Assembly (NCBI RefSeq): GCF_014196925.1
Contig: NZ_JACIEN010000009.1
Coordinates: 1-64,000, forward strand
From: Chelatococcus caeni
GTDB taxonomy: Bacteria > Pseudomonadota > Alphaproteobacteria > Rhizobiales > Beijerinckiaceae
Length of the DNA stretch: 64,000 bases
Direction: 5' to 3'
In this document: piece after piece, positions 9,194 to 17,613 of the stretch
Numbering within the stretch: position 1 is the first letter of the stretch
Layout: each line of letters starts with the position of its first letter
The notes under the pieces: generated by a model
The model's database searches: none
Told to the model about the DNA's origin: nothing
What the model saw: the letters and a program-made list of their open reading frames with translations, nothing else
Position numbers and translations under genes: made by a program

Positions 9194-9895
9194 GTGCGCC
9201 TTCCGTCTCCCGATACCGCATGCACGCCGGCGGACCTGCGCGGCTTCTTCTACGACCTCTACGAGGACGCGCCGAAGCCGCTGCGCCTCCTGAGCGCGGC
9301 GCGGCCCTATGTCTGCCCCTACGACCGGATCGTGCCCTTCGTGCCGCAGGGCGCGCGGGTGCTCGACGTCGGCTGCGGCACCGGGGCGCTGCTGGCGCTT
9401 CTCGTGGCGATCGAGCGAATCGCCGAGGGGGTCGGCTGCGACGTCTCGGCGCCGGCGCTTTCCTTCGCGCGCGGCGCGGCAGGCCGCCTCGCCGGCGGCG
9501 AGCGCCTGCGCTTCGACCATATCGAGACGATCGACGGCGTCGTCGACGCGCCATTCGACGTCGTCGTCATGGTCGACGTGCTGCACCATGTGCCGGAGGC
9601 CGAGCGGCAGAAGGTCGTCGCGGCGGCCGCCCGGCGGACCGCGCCGGGCGGGGTGTTCATCTACAAGGACATGACGGACGAGCCGGGCGGCCGGCGGCTT
9701 GCCCACACCATCGACGACCTCATCTTCTCCCATGAGCTCGTGCGCCAGGTGTCGCCGGAGGCGGTGGAACGCTGGGCGGCCGGCGAGGGGCTGGAGCTCG
9801 TCGCGTCCGAATATCTGCCGCGCCTCGTCTACGGCCATGTCCTGCGGGTGTTCCGCAAGCCGGCGGATGGGCCGAACGCGGGCGCCGACGCCTGA
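9194..9895 (+). CDS. SAM-dependent class I methyltransferase
   Basis: The 233-residue protein has a Rossmann-type methyltransferase fold. Motif I is VLDVGCGTGALL, an acidic position ends the second strand (GCDVS), and motif IV is VVMVDVLHHVPEAE, followed by APGGVFIYKDM. This pattern fits Methyltransf_11/25-type enzymes acting on small molecules or lipids; the substrate cannot be told. The GTG at 9194 was chosen because GGAGG lies eight bases upstream; an in-frame upstream extension exists but is Arg/Gly-rich and unlike the family. The stop is 14 bases from the convergent end of the oxidase-locus membrane protein. Confidence 0.85.
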   Translation: MRLPSPDTACTPADLRGFFYDLYEDAPKPLRLLSAARPYVCPYDRIVPFVPQGARVLDVGCGTGALLALLVAIERIAEGVGCDVSAPALSFARGAAGRLAGGERLRFDHIETIDGVVDAPFDVVVMVDVLHHVPEAERQKVVAAAARRTAPGGVFIYKDMTDEPGGRRLAHTIDDLIFSHELVRQVSPEAVERWAAGEGLELVASEYLPRLVYGHVLRVFRKPADGPNAGADA

Positions 9896-9908
9896 GGCGG
9901 CCCGGCCG

Positions 9909-10271
9909 TCACGGATTGCAGGTGGTCAGGACGACGGCGCCGAAATAGGTGAACACACTCGCGGCCAGAGCGGCGATGGCCGCGAGGCGGGCGGCCGAAC
10001 GGAGAAACCGGTCCGTCGCAGCGTCGGCGCGAGATTGCCGCGCCTTCAGCCCCACGACGAGGGCGACATGCAGCGCGAGGAAGATCCCGAGCAGCAAAAG
10101 AAGCTGCAGGCGCTGCAGCGACAGGCCGAGCACGAGGCTTCCCCTGTCCCAGCCGAAGGCGCAGCCGACGGAGAGCATCGCATAGAGCACCACGAAGGCG
10201 ACTGCCCACAGGCCGAAGCCCGCGGCGAGCGACAGGAGCAGGACCGTGCGGCGGGACGTTGCATCGATCAT
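9909..10271 (-). CDS. Small membrane protein at end of cytochrome oxidase operon
   Basis: This 120-residue protein has about three hydrophobic segments (residues 8-35, 50-72 and 92-117). Its ATG overlaps the TGA of the subunit I/III gene as ATGA, so it is translated with that gene. I do not recognise the family. By position it may be an accessory or small structural subunit of the oxidase, as seen in other coxMNOP-like loci, but this is inference. Confidence 0.72.
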   Translation of the reverse strand: MIDATSRRTVLLLSLAAGFGLWAVAFVVLYAMLSVGCAFGWDRGSLVLGLSLQRLQLLLLLGIFLALHVALVVGLKARQSRADAATDRFLRSAARLAAIAALAASVFTYFGAVVLTTCNP

Positions 10272-12817
10272 GGCCGCGTCTCCGGGACGACGGCCAGAAG
10301 CGGCAGCGCAACGATGACGGCCAGCGCGACGATGGTGGAGACGGCCGTGTAGTCGTGCCACAGCGCCGCGATCCGCAGGTCGAGGCTGCGCCGGCGCGAG
10401 AGATAGCCGCCGCCCTGGCGCCAGAGGCAATAGCCCGCATAGACGAGGCCGATGCCGGCATGCAGCCCGGCATAAAAGAGAAGGGTGAAGGTCACGGCAT
10501 GGAGGCTGTGCGTCGTCGGGCCGGGCACGGTCGCGGCCAGCGCGGCGAGGAGCGCGACGGTGGCCGCATGCATCAATGCGCCGAGGCCGAGCCAGAGGGC
10601 GGGCGAACCACCCGCTCTCAGGACCGCGACGGCCTTCCGGCCCGCGATGGCGGCCAGCACAGAGACAGCGACGCAGCCCGCGACGGGCACCGGTGCGGGC
10701 AGGACGACCTCCCCCGGCGGCCAGCCCGGCGCCACGAGCCAGAGGAAGAGCGCGCCGAAGACGAGGGAGAGGAAGAGCGTCCCGTCGCCGGCCAGCGTGA
10801 AGATCATCGCCCACCATGACGGCGGGCGTTCGGCCTCCCAGTGTGGCGGCAGCTCCCTTCCGCGGCCGACCGGCAGCGGGCCGAGGTCCGCCTTCGCGGC
10901 GGCGGCGGCCGTCCAGCCGAGAAAGAGCCACACCACCGCGATGAGTGGCAGGAGCGACAGGAGGTAGAGCTTGAACAGCAGGCAGAGCACGAAGGCGCAG
11001 GTGGCGAGACCGCTCCAGAGGGGCAGGCGTGTCGGTCCCGGCAGTACGATCAGCTGCTCGGGCCTGCCGGACACCATGTCGACGCCAAGCGTCTCGAGCC
11101 AGCGGTTGCGGGCGAAGCCGAGATAGCCCTCGCCCCGGGCCAGCCGGTTGCCGAGGCCGCCCGGCTCCAGCCTGTCGGCCCGGTCGGTGATGTCCGGCAG
11201 GGAGGCGAAGGCATAGGGCGGGGGCGGCGTGGGCATCGCCCATTCGAGGGTGCGGGCCTGGTGGGGATTGCGGCGGAAGCCCTTGCCGAAGCGGATCTGC
11301 ACGAGAACGTCGGCGGCGAAGAGGGCGAAGCCGACCGTCATCAAGAAGCCGCCGACGGAGGACAGGAGGTTCAGCCAGTCCCAGCCGGCCTCGGCGGCAT
11401 AGGTCGCGACGCGCCGCGGCATGCCGAGGAGGCCCGTCAGATGCATCAGGAAGAAGGTGAGGTTGAAGCCGCCGAAGATCAGCCAGAACGCCGGGACGGA
11501 CAGGCGGTGGTCGGCGAGGCGGCCCGTGAAGTGCGGCAGCCAGTAATAGGTGGCCGCCATCATCGGGAAGACGAAGCCGCCGATGAGCACATAGTGCAGG
11601 TGCGCGACGATGAAGTGCGTGTCGTGGGCCTGGAGATTGAAGGGCACCATGGCGACCATGACGCCGGTCAGCCCGCCGATGACGAAGATGACGAAGAAGC
11701 CGGCGAGATAGAGCATCGGCACGTCCCAGCGCAGGCGTCCCTGGGCCAGGGTGGCTATCCAGGCGAAGATCTGCACGGCGGTAGGGATCGCCACGAGGCC
11801 GCTGGCGGCGGAGAAGAAGGCGAGCGCCAGATGCGGGATCCCGACCGTGAACATGTGGTGCACCCACAGCCCGAACGAGAGGAAAGCCACCGCGATCACG
11901 GCCACGACGATGATGCGGTAGCCGACGAGCTCATGGCGGGCGAAGGTCGGGAGGATGGTCGATATCGCCCCGGCCGCCGGCAGGAAGATGATGTAGACCT
12001 CGGGATGAGCGAAGAGCCAGAACAGGTGCTGCCAGAGCAGGGGATCGCCGCCCCGCGTCGGGTCGAAGAAGGGCAGGTCCGCGGCGCGCTCGAGCTCGAG
12101 GAGGATCGAGCCGAGGATCAGCGGCGGGAAGCCGAAGAGCATCATGAAGGCGACGATCAGCAGGTACCACGCCATGATCGGCATGCGGTCGAGGGACATG
12201 CCGGGCGCGCGCAGCTTTAGCACCGTGACGATGATCTCGACCGCCGCGGCGAGTGCCGAGATCTCGACGAAGGTGATGCCGAGCAGCCAGACGTCGGCGC
12301 TGATGCCGGGCGTATAGGCGGAGGAGGAGAGCGGCGTGTACATGAACCAGCCGCTCGCCGGCGCGACGCCGGTGAGCATGGCGCCGACGAGGATCGAGCC
12401 GCCGAGCACGTAGCACCAGAAGCCGTAGGCGGTGAGGCGCGGGAAGGCCATGTCGCGCGCGCCGAGCAGCTTGGGCAGCAGGTAGATCGCGAAGCCCTCG
12501 AACATCGGGATCGCGAACAGGAACATCATGACCGTGCCGTGCATGGTGAAGATCTGGCCGTAGATCTCCGGCCCGACGAAGGCGCTGCCCGAGGTGGCGA
12601 GCTGCACGCGGATCAGCATGGCGAGCAGGCCGCCGATGACGAAGAAGGCGAAGGCGGCGATGATGAAGCGCTTGCCGAGAATGGTGTGGTTGACCGCCGA
12701 GAGCCGTCCCCAGCCGGGCGGCGTGCCCCAGATCGCCGACAGTTCCCGGTGCAGGCGGAGGGCGGAGGGAGGCGCGGCCGGCGGGGCCTCGCGCGATTGG
12801 TGCGGAGCCGTCGTCAT
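10268..12817 (-). CDS. Cytochrome c oxidase subunit I fused to a subunit III-like domain
   Basis: The 849-residue protein starts with a haem-copper oxidase subunit I (about residues 25-580). The haem/CuB residues are in place: TMHGTVMMFLF, HPEVYIIFLP (CuB His with cross-link Tyr), the HH pair in WVHHMF, and HFIVAHLHYVLIGG. After a Pro-rich linker come further membrane helices (about 650-849) with the subunit III-like WWAMIFTLAGDGTLFLSLVFGALFLW. The natural I/III fusion matches alternative oxidases of the coxN/coxO type in rhizobia. The ATG overlaps the subunit II stop as ATGA. The complex reduces O2 in the inner membrane and pumps protons; the electron donor is probably cytochrome c, because subunit II has a CuA site. 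Confidence 0.93.
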   Translation of the reverse strand: MTTAPHQSREAPPAAPPSALRLHRELSAIWGTPPGWGRLSAVNHTILGKRFIIAAFAFFVIGGLLAMLIRVQLATSGSAFVGPEIYGQIFTMHGTVMMFLFAIPMFEGFAIYLLPKLLGARDMAFPRLTAYGFWCYVLGGSILVGAMLTGVAPASGWFMYTPLSSSAYTPGISADVWLLGITFVEISALAAAVEIIVTVLKLRAPGMSLDRMPIMAWYLLIVAFMMLFGFPPLILGSILLELERAADLPFFDPTRGGDPLLWQHLFWLFAHPEVYIIFLPAAGAISTILPTFARHELVGYRIIVVAVIAVAFLSFGLWVHHMFTVGIPHLALAFFSAASGLVAIPTAVQIFAWIATLAQGRLRWDVPMLYLAGFFVIFVIGGLTGVMVAMVPFNLQAHDTHFIVAHLHYVLIGGFVFPMMAATYYWLPHFTGRLADHRLSVPAFWLIFGGFNLTFFLMHLTGLLGMPRRVATYAAEAGWDWLNLLSSVGGFLMTVGFALFAADVLVQIRFGKGFRRNPHQARTLEWAMPTPPPPYAFASLPDITDRADRLEPGGLGNRLARGEGYLGFARNRWLETLGVDMVSGRPEQLIVLPGPTRLPLWSGLATCAFVLCLLFKLYLLSLLPLIAVVWLFLGWTAAAAAKADLGPLPVGRGRELPPHWEAERPPSWWAMIFTLAGDGTLFLSLVFGALFLWLVAPGWPPGEVVLPAPVPVAGCVAVSVLAAIAGRKAVAVLRAGGSPALWLGLGALMHAATVALLAALAATVPGPTTHSLHAVTFTLLFYAGLHAGIGLVYAGYCLWRQGGGYLSRRRSLDLRIAALWHDYTAVSTIVALAVIVALPLLAVVPETRP

Positions 12818-13483
12818 CGCGCGGCCTCCGAGGTCAGCGCCGCCTCGTAGTCCTCCGGCGCGTGGGCGATGACGGTGAAGCGCATCGGCGCATGGCCCTC
12901 GCCGCAATATTCGGCGCAGATGCCGCCATAGGTGCCCGGCGCGTCAGCCCGCAGCCGCACGATGTTCTCATGCCCCGGGATGGCGTCGATCTTGCCTCCG
13001 AGCCGCGGGATCCAGAAGGAATGGATGACGTCCTCGCTGGTCACGGCGAAATCGATGTCACGCCCGACCGGGATGTGCAGCACGTCCCGCGTCGCCACTG
13101 GCGTACCGGGATAGCGGAATTCCCACGCGAACTGGCGCGCGACGACCTCGATGCGCAGGGTCTCGGCGCCCTGGCGCGGCAGCAGGCGCTCGCCGAGCGC
13201 GAAGGCGCCCGCGACCAGCGCGGCGAGCCCGAGCGAGGGAACGACGAGCCCGCCCCACAGGATGAGCCGCTTCGGCGTCAGGAGAGGACGGACGGAGGGG
13301 ATGAAGGCGCCCGCCAGCGCCAGCGACGTCGCGAGGAAGATGACGGTCGCGCCGGCGAGCATGATCCACCAGATGAGCGCGATGGCCTCGGCCGCGGGGC
13401 CCGCGGGGGCGAGCGTCGAGTAGGCGCGGCTGCAGCCGGCGGCGGGAAGGGCCGCGGCAACGGCGGCGGCGCGGTGGAACCAT
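12814..13483 (-). CDS. Cytochrome c oxidase subunit II (CuA type), lipoprotein; start codon problematic
   Basis: This is subunit II with two membrane helices and a periplasmic cupredoxin domain. All CuA ligands are visible: His in DVIHSFW, then CAEYCGEGHAPM (two Cys, Glu, His, Met). The N-terminus has a short hydrophobic stretch ending in LPAAGC, a lipobox. No ATG, GTG or TTG lies in frame near this signal. The nearest in-frame ATG is at 13611, inside the divergent DUF2231 gene, whereas the ATG at 13483 is out of frame by one base: dropping one G after it would give M-F-H-R-A-A-A and a perfect lipoprotein signal. So the start is a sequence error, a true frameshift or a non-standard start. The coordinates use 13483. 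Confidence 0.88.
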
Positions 13484-13524
13484 GGATGTGGGCCGACGTT
13501 GTTCGAGATCGGTCGAGGAATGCG

Positions 13525-14025
13525 ATGAACGACAAGAGCGAGGCGCCCAATCCGGTCATGGAGGAGGTCGCGGGGAAGGACACGAGTTCCACCGTCGCGG
13601 TGGCCGGCCATCCCATCCATGCCATGACCGTGCATTTCCCCATCGCGCTCGTCGTCGTGACGCTGGGCTGCGATGTCTTCTACTGGTGGAGCGGGGATCC
13701 GTTCTGGGTGCGGGCGGGCCTGTGGTCCTCGGGCGGCGCCTTCGCCGCCGGCATCGGCGCGGGCCTCGTCGGCACCGCCGAACTGCTGCTCGTGCCCGGC
13801 ATCCGGGTGCGCGTGGCGAGCTGGAGCCATGCGGTGGCCGCCATGAGCCTCATCGCCGTCATGGGCCTGAATTGGGGCCTGCGTCTTTCCGGCGACATCG
13901 AGGTGCTGCCGCACGGGCTGCTCGTTTCGGCCCTTGCCATGGTTCTCACGGGGATGGCCGGCTGGCACGGCGGCAAGCTTGTCTTCGATCACGGCATCGG
14001 CCTCATGATTTCGGACAAGGACTGA
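13525..14025 (+). CDS. DUF2231 family membrane protein
   Basis: The 166-residue protein matches DUF2231: an N-terminal HPIHAMTVHFPIALVVVTLGCDVFYW block, then four hydrophobic helices, with a His in the GWHGGKLVFDHG block near the end. The conserved histidines suggest metal or haem contact, but no function is proven for the family. The start ATG at 13525 has GAGG upstream. It is transcribed divergently from the subunit II gene with only about 40 bases between them. Its last 37 bases overlap the end of the convergent CopD-like gene. Confidence 0.85.
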   Translation: MNDKSEAPNPVMEEVAGKDTSSTVAVAGHPIHAMTVHFPIALVVVTLGCDVFYWWSGDPFWVRAGLWSSGGAFAAGIGAGLVGTAELLLVPGIRVRVASWSHAVAAMSLIAVMGLNWGLRLSGDIEVLPHGLLVSALAMVLTGMAGWHGGKLVFDHGIGLMISDKD

Positions 14026-14501
14026 ACCCACGGAAGCAGGCGGCGCAGCGCCCCCGGCTCGCCGAACGCGTCCGGCAGCAGGGCCGGCAGATCCGGCTTT
14101 CCCAGCACGACGGTCAGGATCGACGTCACCACGACCAACGTGAGCAGCGTCGTCGCCGTGAAGCGCCAGAGGGGGTAGATCTCCTCCTCGTCGAAGAGGC
14201 GGAGGATGACCTGGCCGGTCATGACGTGGATGACGGTCATCGCCCCGACGAGGGCGAGCTTCACCGAAAACCAGGGCTCGAAGGTCTCGCGCAGGAAGAT
14301 GAGGGCGGTCCCGGAGGCGATGGCGAGGAAGGCGGCGGGCGACAGCACGTTGACGTAGAGAAAGCGCACGAGCGCCTGCAGGCGGTGGAGGGAAGCCGTG
14401 CTGTCGACATGCGCGCGCTGGACGTAGAGGGCCGGCAGGCTGATGAGGGCGCCGCTCCACAGCGCGATGGCGGCGATATGCACGAGCTTGAGCCAGATCA
14501 T
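13989..14501 (-). CDS. CopD-like integral membrane protein
   Basis: The 170-residue protein begins IWLKLVHIAAIALWSGALISLPALY, a four- to five-helix pattern with a first-helix His as in CopD/YcjX-like copper-handling or HemJ-like membrane proteins. Further histidines occur in the loops. The ATG overlaps the CtaG stop as ATGA, so the two genes are coupled. In oxidase loci such proteins are linked to copper delivery or assembly, but this is inferred from position. The 3' end overlaps the convergent DUF2231 gene by 37 bases. Confidence 0.78.
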   Translation of the reverse strand: MIWLKLVHIAAIALWSGALISLPALYVQRAHVDSTASLHRLQALVRFLYVNVLSPAAFLAIASGTALIFLRETFEPWFSVKLALVGAMTVIHVMTGQVILRLFDEEEIYPLWRFTATTLLTLVVVTSILTVVLGKPDLPALLPDAFGEPGALRRLLPWVQSLSEIMRPMP

Positions 14502-15232
14502 CCCGCCCGCGGCTCCGCCGTGCCGGCACCGAGCCGCACGAATGCCAGGTAGAGCGCGGCGGCGAGATAGGGCAGCGCCGCCGGCACCCACATGACGAGG
14601 CCCGCGAGCTGCTGGTCCTGCCGCGGGTCGAGGCCGTAGGCCGCCGTCGTCAGGAAATGGGCCTGGTAAAGCGGTTCCCGGGCGAAGGTGAGCAGCGCGC
14701 CGAGGAAGCCCATCTGCACCACCGTCGCGAGCAGCGCGAGGAGCGCGGCGCCGGTGCGGGTATCGCACAGCACCGCCCGCCACAGGAGGACGCCCGTGCC
14801 GAGCAGGCTCAGCTGCATCAGCCAGTAGAGCACCGGCGAGCGGATGGCGGCGTCATAGAGTGCCGGCGCGTGCCAGGCCCAGAACACGAGGCCGTGAAGG
14901 GCGACGAGGAGCGCGAGGCCCCTTGGCCGGCCGCCGCTGCGGCGGGTGGGGAAGCTCGCGGCGAGCAGGGGCGCCGCCACGGCCACGAGCAGCACGTGGT
15001 GGACAGCGCGGGCCGAAAACAGCGCCGCCGTCAGGGCGCAGAGCGGCGACATGAACAGCGCGGCGACGAGCAGCACCGCCAGCGCGAAGGCGGCGCGCCG
15101 GTCGCGCTCGCCCCGCATGGCATAGAGCGCGATGAGGAGAAGGCACAGGACGGCCGCGGGCGCGTCGATATTCCAGCTCGCCGGCAGGGTCGCTGGCGTC
15201 GGCGCGGGACCGCAGTAGATCTCGTCCATCAT
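14498..15232 (-). CDS. ctaG: CtaG-family (caa3-type) cytochrome c oxidase assembly protein
   Basis: The 244-residue protein has seven or so membrane helices and the family features of caa3_CtaG: FMSPLCALTAALFSARAVHHVLLVAVAAPLLA with the His pair, then WAWHAPALYDAA, and LMWVPAALPYLAAAL near the end. Members are needed for copper insertion or assembly of haem-copper oxidases in the inner membrane. Two Met codons are adjacent at the start (15232 and 15229). It lies between sodC upstream and the CopD-like gene downstream, all on the minus strand, and supports the nearby oxidase. Confidence 0.9.
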   Translation of the reverse strand: MMDEIYCGPAPTPATLPASWNIDAPAAVLCLLLIALYAMRGERDRRAAFALAVLLVAALFMSPLCALTAALFSARAVHHVLLVAVAAPLLAASFPTRRSGGRPRGLALLVALHGLVFWAWHAPALYDAAIRSPVLYWLMQLSLLGTGVLLWRAVLCDTRTGAALLALLATVVQMGFLGALLTFAREPLYQAHFLTTAAYGLDPRQDQQLAGLVMWVPAALPYLAAALYLAFVRLGAGTAEPRAG

Positions 15233-15267
15233 GGGCCTCGGCGTTCGAGCGGCCGTGTCACGGCCGG

Positions 15268-15780
15268 CTATTCGATGACGGCGCAGGCGATCCTGTTGCC
15301 GGCATTGCCGGAGGGCTGGCTCTCGTAGTCGTCGGGCTCGGCGTGGATCATGAGCGCGCGCCCGACGATGCCGGCCTCGCCCTTGTCCAGAGTGACGGCG
15401 GGATTGAAGACATCGGCCCGCAGCGTTCCGTCGCTGCCGACGTACTGGTTCGGCATGTCGCCGGCATGGGGCCCGCCCGCCACCTTGTAGCCGTGTTCCT
15501 TCGAGGTCGGGTTGAAATGGCCGCCGGCGGAATCATGGCCGGTGGTGTGGTCGCAGCTGCCCGTCTCGTGCACGTGGAAGGCGACCCGCTGGCCGGCAGG
15601 CAGGCCCGTGATCTCGATGGCGATCAGGACGCCGCCGCTGGGAACGGCGGTCAAGCGGGCGTTGCCGTTCGCCTCGCCCTTGGCATCGACGAAATTCGCC
15701 GTCGCGGTCGCGGGTTCCTGAGCGAGGGCCCCGCCGGCCGTGAAGGCCAATGCTGCGGCGATAGCTCCGATCATTCTCAT
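15268..15780 (-). CDS. sodC: Periplasmic Cu/Zn superoxide dismutase
   Basis: The 170-residue precursor has a Sec signal peptide (about 1-20, cleavage after GGALA). The Cu and Zn ligands are visible: FHVHETGSC (two Cu His and the disulfide Cys), HDSAGGHFNP, HAGDMPN (Zn Asp) and a late Cu His in MIHAEPDDY. GNRIACAVIE at the end gives the second Cys of the disulfide. It removes superoxide in the periplasm, which suits its place beside a terminal oxidase. The ATG at 15780 has GGAGGGAG upstream. An internal Met two codons later is a weaker start. Confidence 0.96.
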   Translation of the reverse strand: MRMIGAIAAALAFTAGGALAQEPATATANFVDAKGEANGNARLTAVPSGGVLIAIEITGLPAGQRVAFHVHETGSCDHTTGHDSAGGHFNPTSKEHGYKVAGGPHAGDMPNQYVGSDGTLRADVFNPAVTLDKGEAGIVGRALMIHAEPDDYESQPSGNAGNRIACAVIE

Positions 15781-16096
15781 GGCAATCTCCCTCCTCGTCA
15801 GGTTGCCGGGCGGCCGCGACCCCAGGCCTGGCGCGGGCGTCCAACAGCAGGGTCCGGTGGTGAGGCGGCGTGCGCCCGCGTGAACCGCGGCTCGACGCGC
15901 GGAGGGCGGATGGCCATGCGCGCAACCGCCACTTCCGGCGGGTCGGACCTGCCGTCGCCAGTCGAGGATATCAGGGGGTATCGCTCAGGGACGCGCCCGC
16001 CGGACACTCGCAGCCTCCGTTACGTCCGTGGGTAACGTCACGAAGGCCGAATGGTTCCCGGGGTGTGGCGCGGGCGCGGGACGCCGATCCGTGCCG
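15781..16096. other. 316-base intergenic region between sodC and the GntR gene
   Basis: No convincing gene is seen. It contains the sodC ribosome site at its left edge and a short inverted repeat, CGTTAC at 16018-16023 and GTAACG at 16032-16037, which could be an operator for sodC or a hairpin after the GntR gene. Both flanking genes are on the minus strand, so the sodC promoter should lie here. Confidence 0.4.
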
Positions 16097-16813
16097 CTAT
16101 TTCGCGAAATAGAGCGACAGGCGCTCGGCGGCATTGCGCAGGTGGGTTTCCGCCGCGCGCCGCGCGCCGGCCGGGTCGGCCTTGGCGATCATGTCGAAGA
16201 TCGCCTGGTGCTCGGCCTGGACTGCCTGGGTCAGGCCGCCCATGCGCGCCGTGTTGGCGCGGGCGGTGCGGATGAAGTGGCGCACGCGCCTGTCGAGGAA
16301 GTCGGACAGGTCGCGGAAGAAGGGATTGCCGGTCGCGTCGACGATGGCGCGATGGAAGGCCATGTCCTCGTCGACGCCGGGCTCGCCGCGGTCGATCGCC
16401 GCCTGCATGGCGTCGAGCTGCGCCTGGATGGCGGCGAGGTCCTCCTCGCCGCGGCGCTGGGCGGCTAGCTCCGTCGCGGTCGCCTCGACGGCCATGAGCA
16501 ATTCGACGATGTTGCGGATCTCGTCGCGGTTGGTGAAGTCCTCGACATCGAGACGGAAGACGGCGAGCGCGCCGGGCTCGGCGATGAAGGCGCCGGCGCC
16601 CTGGCGCGTGACGACGAGGCCGTCGTGCTTCAACCGGCCGATGGCCTCGCGCACCGTCGGCCGGCTGACACCGTAACGTTCCGAGATCTGCTGCTCGGTC
16701 GGCAGGCGTTCGCCCGGCCGCATGCGTCCGGCGGCGATCTCCTGGCGGAGCTTGTGCGCCAGCGTGTCGGCGAGCGAGGGGGCTCGGTCGAGAAAATCGT
16801 GGGACTGGGTCAT
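16097..16813 (-). CDS. GntR-family regulator, FadR/FCD subfamily
   Basis: The 238-residue protein has an N-terminal winged helix (about residues 15-80, including ERYGVSRPTVREAIGRLKHDGLV) followed by an all-helical FCD effector domain. The FCD metal-site pattern is visible: D in the first part, FHRAIVDATGNPFF, and two later histidines in AEHQAIFDMI and AAETHLRNA. FCD regulators typically bind carboxylic acids and repress catabolic operons. It is the last gene of the minus-strand SDR/oxidoreductase operon and probably controls both divergent operons here. A candidate operator lies at 19476-19486. Confidence 0.9.
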   Translation of the reverse strand: MTQSHDFLDRAPSLADTLAHKLRQEIAAGRMRPGERLPTEQQISERYGVSRPTVREAIGRLKHDGLVVTRQGAGAFIAEPGALAVFRLDVEDFTNRDEIRNIVELLMAVEATATELAAQRRGEEDLAAIQAQLDAMQAAIDRGEPGVDEDMAFHRAIVDATGNPFFRDLSDFLDRRVRHFIRTARANTARMGGLTQAVQAEHQAIFDMIAKADPAGARRAAETHLRNAAERLSLYFAK

Positions 16814-16860
16814 CGCATCATTCCAGGCATCGACTGGCCTTTCCCGCCCCTGTGCCGCCG

Positions 16861-17613
16861 TCAGCTCGCAATGTACAGCCCGCCGTTGACGTGCACAGTC
16901 TCGCCGGTGACGAAGGAGGCCCAGTCCGAGCAAAGAAAGGCGACGACGCGGGCTACCTCGTCCGGCGTCCCGAGGCGCTTGAGCGGCGTCTCAGCAAGGA
17001 GCGCCGGGCCCCGCGCCTCCATCAGATGCTGCACCATCGGCCCTTCGATGAGCCCGGGCGAGACGGCGTTGACCCTGACGCGCGGCGCAAGCTCCCGCGC
17101 GAGCGAGCGGGAGAAGGTGAGCACGCCGCCCTTGGCGGCGGCATAATCCGCATGCGCGAGGCTGCCGCGGTGGCCGGCCATGGAGGCGATGTTGACGATG
17201 GCGCCGCCCTCAGCGAGATGCGGCTCGACGGCCCGGCAGGTGTAGAACACGCCGTCGAGATTGACGGCGAGCGAGCGGCGCCAATGCTCCTCGTTCATGT
17301 CCTTCACGAGCCGCTCCCGGTAGATGCCGGCGGAGGTGACGACATGATCGATGCGGCCGAAGCGCTCGGCCGTGCGCCGGGCCGCCGCATCGGCATCCGC
17401 CTGCGACGCCGCGTCCTGGCGCAGCACGATGGTGCGGGCGCCGGCGGGGTCGAGTTCGCCTGCGAAGGCCGCGAGACCTTCGACATCGAGATCGGTCAGG
17501 GCGCAGTTGGCGCCGAGCGCATGGAAGAGGCGGGCGACGGCGCGGCCGATGGCGCCATTGGCGCCGGTCAGCAGCAGGGTCTTCTGCGAGAAGTGGATTG
17601 CGGGCGCGCTCAT
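16861..17613 (-). CDS. Short-chain dehydrogenase/reductase (SDR)
   Basis: The 250-residue classical SDR has the cofactor motif TGANGAIGRAV, the NAG-equivalent TSAGIY, catalytic Ser in NIASMAG and the YAAAK pair, and the C-terminal VNGGLYIAS. The Asp after the second strand (TDLD) favours NAD over NADP. Its ATG overlaps the TGA of the previous SDR gene as ATGA. The substrate is unknown; operon context suggests oxidation of a hydroxylated carboxylic acid. Confidence 0.9.
   Translation of the reverse strand: MSAPAIHFSQKTLLLTGANGAIGRAVARLFHALGANCALTDLDVEGLAAFAGELDPAGARTIVLRQDAASQADADAAARRTAERFGRIDHVVTSAGIYRERLVKDMNEEHWRRSLAVNLDGVFYTCRAVEPHLAEGGAIVNIASMAGHRGSLAHADYAAAKGGVLTFSRSLARELAPRVRVNAVSPGLIEGPMVQHLMEARGPALLAETPLKRLGTPDEVARVVAFLCSDWASFVTGETVHVNGGLYIAS

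Noticed and set aside
10841-12220. Plus-strand frame of about 459 codons opposite the oxidase subunit I gene
   Set aside because: It is the complement of membrane-helix codons, giving an artificial charged protein; no support.
13484-14529. Upstream extension of oxidase subunit II in the same frame
   Set aside because: It runs antisense through the DUF2231 gene and gives a His/Gly/Arg-rich sequence before the lipoprotein signal.
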